Shown piece by piece: positions 17,901 to 26,008 of a stretch of 64,000 nt of DNA. This DNA is from Oleispira sp036960605. Lineage in GTDB: Bacteria; Pseudomonadota; Gammaproteobacteria; Pseudomonadales; Oceanobacteraceae. Every line of letters starts with the position of its first letter. Within the stretch, counting starts at the first letter, position 1. The position numbers and the translations under genes are program-made. The notes under the pieces are model-generated. The model was given only the letters and a program-made list of their open reading frames with translations, was not told where the DNA came from and ran no database searches. The stretch is taken from positions 1-64,000 of the forward strand of contig JBALXI010000003.1 of NCBI GenBank assembly GCA_036960605.1, written 5' to 3'.

Positions 17901-19373
17901 CTATACTTCCCCAATTGTATTTAAAGAGTCAACATAACTCTTAAGCGACAGTGCGGTAACTACTTTATCCATGCCCGCACTGCGTGAACCCTTAACCAAG
18001 AAAATCTGGCCGGGTTGTTTATTTTCATTAATGTAGTTCAGCATTTCGCTTTGCTGTTCAAACCAGTGTGCATTTCTATTCGCTGTATCTTGTGTGATAA
18101 GAGTTTGCTTGAATGCTTCCACCGCGTGACGACAAGCTGAGCCTGTCGCGACAAAATTTGCAATTCCACTTTGCTGTGCGTATTCACCCATTTCAGCATG
18201 AATCGCCGCTGAGTCATCTCCTAACTCAGCCATATCACCCAGCACCAGCCAGGCTTTTTCTTTCCACAAAGCTAATACGTCAATCGCCGCTTTCACGGAA
18301 GCAGGACTGGCATTATAACTATCATTTAAAATTCGAATCTGACCTTTACCATCAACCCATTGCAAACGGCCATCAACCATCGGCAAGGTTTTCAGCTGAG
18401 TCGATATTTTTCCTAATTCCAGGCCCAGTGCTAAACCTGCAGCAATTGCCGATAAAGCATTTAATACATTATGCTGCCCCAATAAAGGAATCTCGTAAGC
18501 GATGCTTTGCGGCTCAATACCTTGCGCTTGATAGACAACATCAAAACGACTGCCGTTTTCGTCACAAACAATATGCTGCGCCATAACATCGGCATAATTA
18601 TTAATACCAAAACTTAAAATTTTACGCGCCCCAGCGCGTAAAACCCAATCGGTATAAAACACATCATCGGCATTTAATACGGCACAACCATCAGCGGATA
18701 AAGAATCTATAATTTCACCCTTGGTGCGCATAATTGTTTCAATGCTGCCAAAGCCTTCCAGATGAGCGCCACTGACATTAGTAAGAATCGCCACATCTGG
18801 CTGAGAAAATTGCGCAGTATAGGCAATCTCTCCTTCGCCACTTGCACCTAATTCAATCACGGCTGATTTATGCTTCTGCTCTAACCCAAGCAATGTTAAT
18901 GGAACACCAACATGATTATTAAAGTTACCTGGCGTTGCCCAACATTCACCCAACAATTGCATCATGTGACAAGCCATCGACTTCACAGACGTTTTACCCG
19001 CGCTGCCAGTAATTGCAATCAATGGGCCGGTAAATTTTTGTCGATTCCATAAGCTTGCCTGTCCTAATGCCAATAAGGTATCGGCCACAACCAATAAAGG
19101 TAATGAACGACTAGCACCACTCAGATTATTTTTTTCCGCTATATATTTTTCATCAACGATAGCCGCAATCGCACCTTTAGCCTGTGCTTGCTCTAAATAA
19201 TTATGGCCATCGAAGTTATCACCACGTAAGGCTAAAAACACATCACCTTGCTGAATACTTCGAGTATCAGTATTAATACGCTGCGCTTGAATGGTAGCCA
19301 GTTGCTCATCACTATGAATAACAGCAGCCATCGCTGGCGCTAATTCTATGAGACTAAATGAAGTCATCATCAT
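17901..19373 (-). CDS. murF: UDP-MurNAc-tripeptide--D-alanyl-D-alanine ligase
   Basis: Adds D-Ala-D-Ala to UDP-MurNAc-tripeptide, completing the pentapeptide. It has the N-terminal MurF substrate domain (DTRSIQQGDVFLALRGDNFDGH), the P-loop AITGSAGKTSVKSM near residue 125, and NDSYNASPASVKAAI near 345. 490 aa. The start is one of three successive ATG codons; the first overlaps the murE stop (ATGA) and AGGAAG lies just upstream. Which ATG is used cannot be decided. Confidence 0.97.
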   Translation of the reverse strand: MMMTSFSLIELAPAMAAVIHSDEQLATIQAQRINTDTRSIQQGDVFLALRGDNFDGHNYLEQAQAKGAIAAIVDEKYIAEKNNLSGASRSLPLLVVADTLLALGQASLWNRQKFTGPLIAITGSAGKTSVKSMACHMMQLLGECWATPGNFNNHVGVPLTLLGLEQKHKSAVIELGASGEGEIAYTAQFSQPDVAILTNVSGAHLEGFGSIETIMRTKGEIIDSLSADGCAVLNADDVFYTDWVLRAGARKILSFGINNYADVMAQHIVCDENGSRFDVVYQAQGIEPQSIAYEIPLLGQHNVLNALSAIAAGLALGLELGKISTQLKTLPMVDGRLQWVDGKGQIRILNDSYNASPASVKAAIDVLALWKEKAWLVLGDMAELGDDSAAIHAEMGEYAQQSGIANFVATGSACRHAVEAFKQTLITQDTANRNAHWFEQQSEMLNYINENKQPGQIFLVKGSRSAGMDKVVTALSLKSYVDSLNTIGEV

Positions 19374-20929
19374 AAGACTTCCTTTACTGTATCTGTTTGG
19401 CTAGCGATATCGTGATAACCCAAGGCCAATAAAACGCCTTCATCACTGTAAGGAATTTTTAAACCATCGACATCTTGATATTCTTCATGACCCTTACCCG
19501 CGATCAATAATAAGTCATGACTTTCTAATTTAGATAACGCTAACTCGATTGCCTTAGCACGATCCAGCTCAACGTCTAGCGGAGTATTATCAGAGCGATC
19601 TAAACCCGCTCGCATATTTTCAATGATCGTTGCTGAATTTTCTTTTCTTGGATTATCCGCAGTAAAAATAAGACGATCCGCTAAACCTTGGGCAATACTG
19701 GCCATTTTAGGGCGTTTATCCGCATCGCGATTGCCACCACAACCAAATACCACCGCTAGCGTACCCGATGTTTGTTTTTTCAACGTCACCAAGACATTCT
19801 TCAAGGCGTCTGGAGTATGCGCAAAATCAACAACTGCACTGGCACATCCGGCTTTGCTGTAAGCCTGCATTCTGCCAGGAGCAGGAGTGATGCGATTTAT
19901 CGATTCAATAATCGCTGCAAACGAAAACTTATTTTCAACCGCCAGCATACTAATCGCAGCCAATACATTGGCGAGGTTAAAGTCACCCACCATATTAATC
20001 GTAAAACTGGCATCGCCCCATGGCGTTGTAATGGAGGCATCAATTGACGCGCCGTTTATAGACCAACTAACGACTCTGACATCTGCTGTTGCAGAAAAAC
20101 CATAACTAATTTTTTTGGCACTGATCGCTTCATCTACGAGTAAGCGCTGACCATATTCATCATCGGCATTGATAATGGCATAGTGTAATTCTGATGATAA
20201 AAACAGTTGTCGCTTAATCGCGAAATAGTTTTCCATATCACCGTGATAATCTAAGTGATCTTGGCTTAAGTTAGCAAAAACAGCCGTTTCAAACGTTAAG
20301 CCTTCAATACGTTTTTGCTCAATGCCATGACTAGACACTTCCATTGCAACTTGCTCAGCGCCTTGAGTTTTCATCAAAGCAAATTGACGCAACAAAACAG
20401 CTAACTCAGGCGTCGTATTTTTACTTTCAACGATATTAGGCCAAACACCAAAACCTAAAGTGCCCATCAACCCCGAGGGTTGCTGTAAAGCATGACTCAT
20501 TTGAGCAGCAAAACGAGTAATACTACTTTTACCATTAGTCCCGGTAACCGCCATTAATCGCATATTAAAAGCATGGCTAGAAAGCTGGTAAAAATCGATG
20601 AGTATTTTATTCAATAGCGCTTTTAAATTGCGAACCGCGATAACTGGAATGCTTGAACTGTAAGTGATGCTGCCATTGAGTTCAGCATCTGCATCGACTT
20701 CTAATAAAACGGCACTCGCACCTTTAGCAATCGCATCGGCAATGAAGGCTTTACCGTGATGCGTGATTCCAGCTAACGCAATAAAACAATCGCCAGGGTT
20801 CACGTCACGGTTATCGGTGACTAAACCTTGAATGTCTAAATTTGAAAGTTCGCTATCAAAACGGCCAGCAGCAAGATTGTCTTCTTCTGCGGGTATTAGA
20901 TAAGGCGTTAATAGTTGGGCAAGATTCAT
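19370..20929 (-). CDS. murE: UDP-MurNAc-L-Ala-D-Glu--meso-diaminopimelate ligase
   Basis: Adds the third residue of the stem peptide. The P-loop AVTGTNGKSSITRF is near residue 130. The specificity motif DNPR (in FTADNPRKEN) is the hallmark of meso-diaminopimelate rather than lysine use. 519 aa. It overlaps both ftsI (4 nt) and murF (4 nt), so all three are probably translated in a coupled fashion. Confidence 0.98.
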   Translation of the reverse strand: MNLAQLLTPYLIPAEEDNLAAGRFDSELSNLDIQGLVTDNRDVNPGDCFIALAGITHHGKAFIADAIAKGASAVLLEVDADAELNGSITYSSSIPVIAVRNLKALLNKILIDFYQLSSHAFNMRLMAVTGTNGKSSITRFAAQMSHALQQPSGLMGTLGFGVWPNIVESKNTTPELAVLLRQFALMKTQGAEQVAMEVSSHGIEQKRIEGLTFETAVFANLSQDHLDYHGDMENYFAIKRQLFLSSELHYAIINADDEYGQRLLVDEAISAKKISYGFSATADVRVVSWSINGASIDASITTPWGDASFTINMVGDFNLANVLAAISMLAVENKFSFAAIIESINRITPAPGRMQAYSKAGCASAVVDFAHTPDALKNVLVTLKKQTSGTLAVVFGCGGNRDADKRPKMASIAQGLADRLIFTADNPRKENSATIIENMRAGLDRSDNTPLDVELDRAKAIELALSKLESHDLLLIAGKGHEEYQDVDGLKIPYSDEGVLLALGYHDIASQTDTVKEVL

Positions 20930-22662
20930 AATGAAGTCATCTCCGCCACGTGAAAATCTTTAGTCTGATCGGGCGCAATTTGCAGCGTTCGTAACGCAGC
21001 TTCCATAATGCGCCCAAATACTGGTGCGGCCACTTCACCACCGTAATACTCTTGCCCTTGAGGCTGATCGATCACCACAACCAAAACAAAACGCGGATCT
21101 GAAATTGGCGCAATACCCGCAAAAATCGCAGTGTACTCAGAATCTTGATAGCCTTCTTTACCCACTTTGTGCGAGGTACCCGTTTTACCGCCAACACGAT
21201 AACCAGCAACTTTAGCCCGAGTTCCGGTACCGCCTCTTTGCGTCACCGTCTCTAGCATTTCAGTTATATCTTTAGCCACCGAGGCCGGCATAATTTGATC
21301 ACAAGGTATTTGTTGATTGGTCATAATTAAACGAGCTTCTTGTACACAGCCTTTATTCGCAAAGGCAGTATACGCCTGCGCTAATTGCAACGGCGTTACG
21401 GCCAAGCCATAACCAAACGAAAGAGTCGTTAAGCCGAGTTTATCCAAACTCTGCGGATAAGGTAGCGTGCCAACGGCTTCCCCAGGAAAACCTAGCGCGG
21501 TTGCTTGACCTAATTTAGCGGAGTGCAACATGGTCCATAATTTCTCCGCACCCATTTCATGAGCTAGCTTAGCGACACCAATATTGCTCGATTTGGTAAT
21601 GATTTTAGTGACATTAATCAAACCATAATTGGTATGATCTCGAATTGTTTTTCTTTTGATCCGCATATACCCAGGTGAGGTATTAACCATCGAGTTAGGC
21701 GTATATTTTCCATCTTTCAATGCCGCTGCCACTGTAAAAGCCTTCATGGTCGAACCCGGCTCAACCATGTCGGTTAAGGCTCGATTACGCATTTCTTTTA
21801 CATTTAAGGTGGCGCGATTATTCGGATTATAAGAGGGGCGATTAACTAAGGCTAAAATATCACCATTACTGGCATCTAATAGAACAGCACTGCCCCAATT
21901 CGCTTTATGGGCTTGCACGACCGCTTTTAATTCTCGATAAGCCAGATACTGTAAGCGTAAATCTAAAGTCAGCTTCAATTCATTGCCCGGTTTAGCCACC
22001 GCGGAAACGTTTAGCTGTTTAATGACATTACCCAACAAGTCTTTAACTATTCGCTGCTGGCCTGGAGCACCTTGCAGCCAATCGTCATAGGCAAGCTCTA
22101 ATCCTTCTTGCCCTTTGCCATCAATATTGGTCATACCCACAACATGAGAAGTCACTTCTGAAGCGGGGTAAAAACGACGGTATTCTGTTTCAGAAAATAA
22201 ACCTTTCAGCTTTAAGGCTAATACTTTATTCGCTTGCTCAGGAGGTAAGGAACGCTTCACATACATAAAGCCCTGATGTCGATTACGCTTCAAACGACGA
22301 GCGAGCTTATTGGTTGAAATATTTAAGCTCGCGGCAAGCTTTGGCACATTTTCCGAATTAAATAACTTAGGATTTAACCACAAGCTTTTCACCGGCGAAC
22401 TCACGGCCAACGCTTCACCATGGCGATCTTTAATATCGCCGCGTAAAGCAGGTATTGATTCATCACGAACCATACGTTGCTCGCCCTGAGCCACTAAGAA
22501 AGACTTCTGCACTAGATGTAAATAACCCATGCGACCCGCTACAACAATTAACAGACACAGGAATACGCCTAGCACTAACGCAAAGCGCCAGACTGGAATA
22601 CGGTATTCAGCCGTTTCTGTTACTGCTGTCGTTGCAGATTTTTTAGTACGGGGGTTAGCCAC
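20926..22662 (-). CDS. ftsI: Septal peptidoglycan transpeptidase PBP3 (FtsI)
   Basis: Division-specific class B penicillin-binding protein that crosslinks septal peptidoglycan with FtsW. One membrane anchor at residues 25-45, a pedestal domain with RGDIKDRHGEALAVSSP at 74-90, and a transpeptidase domain with S304 in STMK (304-307), SSN at 358-360 and KTGTS. 578 aa. The start is a GTG at 22662; an in-frame TGA lies six codons upstream, so no earlier start exists. The ribosome-binding site is poor and a nine-codon frame ends 1 nt before the GTG. Confidence 0.98.
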   Translation of the reverse strand: MANPRTKKSATTAVTETAEYRIPVWRFALVLGVFLCLLIVVAGRMGYLHLVQKSFLVAQGEQRMVRDESIPALRGDIKDRHGEALAVSSPVKSLWLNPKLFNSENVPKLAASLNISTNKLARRLKRNRHQGFMYVKRSLPPEQANKVLALKLKGLFSETEYRRFYPASEVTSHVVGMTNIDGKGQEGLELAYDDWLQGAPGQQRIVKDLLGNVIKQLNVSAVAKPGNELKLTLDLRLQYLAYRELKAVVQAHKANWGSAVLLDASNGDILALVNRPSYNPNNRATLNVKEMRNRALTDMVEPGSTMKAFTVAAALKDGKYTPNSMVNTSPGYMRIKRKTIRDHTNYGLINVTKIITKSSNIGVAKLAHEMGAEKLWTMLHSAKLGQATALGFPGEAVGTLPYPQSLDKLGLTTLSFGYGLAVTPLQLAQAYTAFANKGCVQEARLIMTNQQIPCDQIMPASVAKDITEMLETVTQRGGTGTRAKVAGYRVGGKTGTSHKVGKEGYQDSEYTAIFAGIAPISDPRFVLVVVIDQPQGQEYYGGEVAAPVFGRIMEAALRTLQIAPDQTKDFHVAEMTSL

Positions 22663-22797
22663 GTTAAAGTGTGCCTTTCATCTTAGTCATTTTCTCAAAG
22701 CTATTCCGTTAACAATTTAATAATTATTATTGTTAATTCCGACCTTGGAGTTAACGATACTACTATCCACTTTCGCCCTAATTATTATCGTTAATAA
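22663..22797 (-). promoter_or_regulatory. ftsL-ftsI gap with AT-rich palindromes and a mini upstream frame
   Basis: The widest gap inside the dcw cluster. It holds three AT-rich inverted repeats: ATTATTA/TAATAAT (22781-22787 with 22792-22798), TTAACGATA/TATCGTTAA (22751-22759 with 22786-22794) and TTAACAAT/ATTGTTAA (22709-22716 with 22729-22736). On the minus strand 22690-22664 reads ATG to TAA encoding M-T-K-M-K-G-T-L, ending 1 nt before the ftsI GTG. Function is unknown; regulation of ftsI translation or a processing site are possibilities. Confidence 0.4.
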
Positions 22798-23076
22798 TCA
22801 GCGACTACTGCGAATAACCTGTACATCAATAGCTTCAATCATTTGAAGCTTTTCTTTTGCAATGCGTTCGACACGACTGTGTGCGGTTAATGCACTTTGC
22901 TCTAACAATAAGCGGCCATAATCTTGCTCTAATACCAAGCGCTGATGCTCAGATACCTGCCAGCCGGAAACCAGCTGCCGATGCCAATGCGTTGCAGCCA
23001 CTTGCAAGGTTGCGCATACAATGACCACTAACCATGCTAAAAATATTAACGCATTCTGTTTGGCTGCTGGCATCAT
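22798..23076 (-). CDS. ftsL: Cell division protein FtsL
   Basis: Small bitopic divisome protein that forms the FtsQ-FtsB-FtsL complex. 92 aa: a short N-terminus, one membrane segment at about residues 8-27, then a periplasmic helix with leucine-heptad character (LVLEQDYGRLLLEQSALTAH) and the conserved HSRVERIAKEKLQM near the end. It lies 6 nt after rsmH. Identified by position and architecture, since FtsL sequence is poorly conserved. Confidence 0.94.
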   Translation of the reverse strand: MMPAAKQNALIFLAWLVVIVCATLQVAATHWHRQLVSGWQVSEHQRLVLEQDYGRLLLEQSALTAHSRVERIAKEKLQMIEAIDVQVIRSSR

Positions 23077-23082
23077 TGCAGG

Positions 23083-24123
23083 TTAATCTCGCTCACCTTC
23101 AATTCGTTCAGCAATTCGTAATACCGCACTGCGCGCTCGTCTATTGCCTGCAACTTCATTGGCTTTCGGCTTAATGGCTTTGCTCATCTTCTTCATGGTT
23201 TTACCCAAGTCAGTATCCAGAATCGGCATTCCTCGTGGAACTGGACGCCCCTGTTCTTGGCGACGAATAAAACGCTTTACCATACGATCTTCTAACGAAT
23301 GGAAACTGATCACCGCCAAACGGCCGCCAACCTTTAACACATCAACCGACTGATCAAGAATTTTCTCTAAATCACTTAATTCGTTATTAAGATGAATACG
23401 AATACCTTGGAAAGCACGGGTCGCCGGGTGCTTATGTTTTTCCCAAGCAGGGTTCGCTTCTTTTAAAATTTCAGCCAGCTGAACTGTACGATTAATATGC
23501 TGAATTTCACGCTCACGAATCACTGCATTCGCCATGCGCCATGCGAATCGCTCTTCGCCATATTCTTTCATCACACGGGACAATTCTTCTACACTAACTT
23601 TAGCAATCCACTCTTCTGCACTGACACCGGATGTTGGATCCATACGCATATCCAATGGGCCATCACGCATAAAGCTAAAACCACGCTCAGCATCATCTAA
23701 CTGAGGGGAAGAAACCCCTAGGTCCAACAACAGACCATCGATTTGTTCGATACCACGTTCTTGCAACTGCTCTTGTAACTCAGCAAAGCTGGCATTAATA
23801 ATCTGAAAACGTGAATCTTTAAGCTCTAAAGCTATCCCAGTTTCAATCGCTAGTGGGTCTTTATCGATACCGTATAAACGCCCCTTCTCGGAAAGCTTGC
23901 TTAATAGCAGCTCACTATGGCCACCACGACCGAATGTACCGTCGACATAAATACCATCAGGATCAACCACACAACCTTCAACGGTTTCGTGCAAAAGAAC
24001 CGTAAAGTGATCTTGCTGTTCACCCACACCTAGCTCAATCTGATCTTTCTTTTGATCGGCTTGTTGTTGTTCAGCTTTCTCGCGCTCAGTCTTACTGACC
24101 TTTATTCTGCTACGTTTTGCCAT
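23083..24123 (-). CDS. rsmH: 16S rRNA (cytosine(1402)-N4)-methyltransferase
   Basis: SAM-dependent methyltransferase making N4-methyl-C1402 in 16S rRNA (formerly MraW). Motifs: VDGTFGRGGHS at about residues 60-70, LLDLGVSSPQLDDAERGFSF near 133-152 and VISFHSLEDRMVKRF near 272. At 346 aa it has about 38 extra N-terminal residues that are strongly charged (K/E/Q-rich) before the usual HFTVLLHE start. No methionine lies between, and GAAGAAG precedes the chosen ATG, so the extension appears real. It starts 9 nt after mraZ. Confidence 0.98.
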   Translation of the reverse strand: MAKRSRIKVSKTEREKAEQQQADQKKDQIELGVGEQQDHFTVLLHETVEGCVVDPDGIYVDGTFGRGGHSELLLSKLSEKGRLYGIDKDPLAIETGIALELKDSRFQIINASFAELQEQLQERGIEQIDGLLLDLGVSSPQLDDAERGFSFMRDGPLDMRMDPTSGVSAEEWIAKVSVEELSRVMKEYGEERFAWRMANAVIREREIQHINRTVQLAEILKEANPAWEKHKHPATRAFQGIRIHLNNELSDLEKILDQSVDVLKVGGRLAVISFHSLEDRMVKRFIRRQEQGRPVPRGMPILDTDLGKTMKKMSKAIKPKANEVAGNRRARSAVLRIAERIEGERD

Positions 24124-24132
24124 AAGACTTCT

Positions 24133-24588
24133 TCATAAAGAAAGATTTAATAGTTCGTCTGGAAGTACTTCTGGAGCATTCACCTCAGCGATGTATTCAT
24201 CACGTCGGCTATTCCACAGATCCTTACTCCACAGTTCCAATTTTTTACCTTGCCCCAGCAATACCGTTTCTTTTTCTAACTGCGCATATTCGCGCAACGG
24301 CTGAGACAATAAGATTCGCCCATTGGCATCCAACTCAATATCGGTAGCATGCCCAATTAACAATCGCTGAATTCTTCGGGCACTGGGATTAAAACTTGGC
24401 AGCGCTTCAATTTTGGCTTGAATCACTTCCCATTCGTCCACGGGATAGATCAATAAACAGCGCTCTTCGGTATCAATCGTGGCTACTAGACGCCCAGCAC
24501 AAAGATCCACCAGCAACTGCCGATATTTAATCGGGATCGCTAGCCTTCCTTTAGCATCTAAATTAACCGCACTGAGTCCACGAAACAC
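24133..24588 (-). CDS. mraZ: Transcriptional regulator MraZ
   Basis: Ring-forming DNA-binding protein with two AbrB-like halves that represses the dcw promoter. Both signature repeats are visible: NLDAKGRLAIPIKYR near residue 9 and ELDANGRILLSQPLREYA near 80. 151 aa is normal. It is the first gene of the cluster; its probable operator and promoter lie 70-131 nt upstream. Confidence 0.97.
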   Translation of the reverse strand: MFRGLSAVNLDAKGRLAIPIKYRQLLVDLCAGRLVATIDTEERCLLIYPVDEWEVIQAKIEALPSFNPSARRIQRLLIGHATDIELDANGRILLSQPLREYAQLEKETVLLGQGKKLELWSKDLWNSRRDEYIAEVNAPEVLPDELLNLSL

Positions 24589-24657
24589 TGATCATCCGCC
24601 CCAAATTTGTTTAGTAAGCATCTGCGTAAGCTTTCAATATCAGACTTACTACAAAAA

Positions 24658-24682
24658 CCCACTTTTACCCACTTTACTCCAC
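24658..24682 (-). promoter_or_regulatory. MraZ operator: three GTGGR boxes at 10-bp spacing
   Basis: On the minus strand GTGGA, GTGGG and GTGGG start exactly 10 nt apart (plus-strand complements at 24678-24682, 24668-24672 and 24658-24662). Regularly spaced GTGGG-type repeats upstream of mraZ are the known MraZ binding pattern. They lie just downstream of the predicted -10 box, around the transcription start, fitting autorepression. Confidence 0.85.
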
Positions 24683-24690
24683 TACTGCAC

Positions 24691-24719
24691 ACTATAGAAA
24701 CGCTAGGGCAGTTTTGCAA
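24691..24719 (-). promoter_or_regulatory. dcw cluster promoter (Pmra)
   Basis: Minus strand: -35 TTGCAA (24719-24714), 17-nt spacer, -10 TATAGT (24696-24691). Spacing is ideal and it sits directly upstream of the MraZ boxes. No competing promoter as good was seen in the 541-nt mraZ/MipA-like gap. Confidence 0.75.
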
Positions 24720-24874
24720 GGTGAACTATGCTGTGGATATGTGAAAATTTGCGTTACATCACAAGGACTTAGCGACCATTTGTGCCAAAGTAGTAATAAC
24801 TACACAGACTCTGTTGTGGAAAACGCTTATCACACGTGGCTCTGAGGGATAAAGTTAAAGTAACTTATTAAGTT

Positions 24875-24943
24875 AGTAGTCACCAACCTAAGCGCATAAT
24901 TCCGTTAGACAATTTTGTTATAGATAAGTGGTCACTAACCTAA
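24875..24943. repeat. Two 17-bp direct repeats in the mraZ upstream region
   Basis: AGTAGTCACCAACCTAA (24875-24891) and AGTGGTCACTAACCTAA (24927-24943) match at 15 of 17 positions and are 52 bp apart, about five helical turns. They lie in the 541-nt gap between mraZ and the divergent MipA-like gene; the rest of the gap is AT-rich with small hairpins such as ACTCA/TGAGT near 24967. They resemble a pair of regulator sites; the regulator is unknown. Confidence 0.5.
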
Positions 24944-25129
24944 CTTATGATCAAGTTAAGTGAATACTCACACTCAAGGCTGAGTATGATGCCATAAGAT
25001 GACCAAGTGTTAAAAGATAAATACCTCCCTGTTAGCAGTTACTAACAAGGAACCTAATAATAAATACAGAGACAAAGGAAAGAAGGATCAAATTTTCAAA
25101 ATTTAAGCCTCAGATAAACAAAAGGATTC

Positions 25130-25975
25130 ATGCTTATGAAGGCCAAAATATTACTAATAATCAGCAGTATCATGTTGCCGATTTCAGCCTCTAACACTCT
25201 TGCAGGTGAGCAGTCACTAACGGATAAAATTATCGAGCCTGCCTATGGATTGTGGTCGATCGCAGCAACTGCGAAAAAGAGTCAATTCAAAGCTGTGGAT
25301 AACCAATTTGGCACCACCCCTCTGATCTTTGGTGGCTACGGCCCTATTTTCATTGAAGCTAATCGTTTTGGCTATAATTTCTACCGTGACGGCACCTATT
25401 TCAGCTCCCTTATTGGTAACCTCAGAAGCCATAGTAGCCTGTCAAAAGACGAGATAAAAAATAGCACGGTACTACAAACCTATCGACTTACAGAACGCAA
25501 AAGTTCCTTAGAAGCAGGCCTTCAAGTAGGCCGTCGTTTTGAGAATGGCTGGATTGGCCGTATCGCTCTTTTGCAAGACATATCCTCAACTCACAAAGGC
25601 CAAGAAGCTGAAGTTAGCGTTTATCGACGAGACAGCTTCAAACCCTTTTCAAATTTAAACAGCATCCGCTTATTAACGACCTTGGGCGTGCAAGCTCAAA
25701 GCCAAGATCTGAACGATTATTATTATGGAGTAGACAATCACGAATTAGCGGCAGTTGATACTAGCCAACAGACTTACCAAGCCGCTTCAGGCTGGTCGAC
25801 AGAGCTAGAATTTATTGCAACGTATAATTTTAGTTGGCAACAGGGAGGACAAAAAGACTGGGCGTTTTTCACCGGTCTGCGTCACTATCAATTCAATGAC
25901 ACCGTGAGTGACAGCCCTATCGTTGAATCAGGGCTGGTACAGCAATACTTTGTTGGCCTAGGAACGTATTTTTAA
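25130..25975 (+). CDS. MipA/OmpV family outer-membrane protein
   Basis: Predicted beta-barrel. A signal peptide covers about the first 26 residues (cleavage after T-L-A-G is plausible), followed by alternating strands. YYYGVDNHEL near residue 200, SGWSTELEFIATYNFSW, and the last strand ending VQQYFVGLGTYF with terminal Phe fit the MipA/OmpV pattern of SYYYGV...SPxV...GLGY.F. 281 aa is usual. AAAGGA precedes two candidate starts, ATG 25130 and ATG 25136; the second has better spacing. Function in this family ranges from MltA scaffolding to stress porins, so only the family is claimed. It ends in a large hairpin. Confidence 0.72.
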   Translation: MLMKAKILLIISSIMLPISASNTLAGEQSLTDKIIEPAYGLWSIAATAKKSQFKAVDNQFGTTPLIFGGYGPIFIEANRFGYNFYRDGTYFSSLIGNLRSHSSLSKDEIKNSTVLQTYRLTERKSSLEAGLQVGRRFENGWIGRIALLQDISSTHKGQEAEVSVYRRDSFKPFSNLNSIRLLTTLGVQAQSQDLNDYYYGVDNHELAAVDTSQQTYQAASGWSTELEFIATYNFSWQQGGQKDWAFFTGLRHYQFNDTVSDSPIVESGLVQQYFVGLGTYF

Positions 25976-25988
25976 CGTTTAGGCCAAC
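25952..25988. terminator. Hairpin across the ends of two convergent genes
   Basis: Arms GTTGGCCTA (25952-25960) and TAGGCCAAC (25980-25988) are perfect, and inside them AACG/CGTT also pair around TATTTTTAA. The left arm and stop codon of the MipA-like gene are within the hairpin, and the acyl-CoA dehydrogenase ends 20 nt further on. There is no clean T-run after either arm, so it may be an mRNA-stabilising stem or an inefficient two-way terminator. Confidence 0.6.
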
Positions 25989-26008
25989 CAGCATCGACAT
26001 TTTCTATT

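Noticed and set aside
18113..18586. A 157-codon open frame antisense to murF
   Set aside because: Shadow of a highly conserved ligase; low-complexity content (H/Q/R-rich) typical of antisense reading.
24731..24740. DnaA box or replication origin upstream of mraZ
   Set aside because: TGTGGATAT is only one mismatch from a box, but it stands alone with no cluster, AT-rich unwinding array or dnaA/gyrB neighbours.
24741..24764. CRP-type site near the dcw promoter (TGTGA ... TCACA)
   Set aside because: The half-sites are separated by 14 nt instead of 6, so it does not match the CRP consensus.
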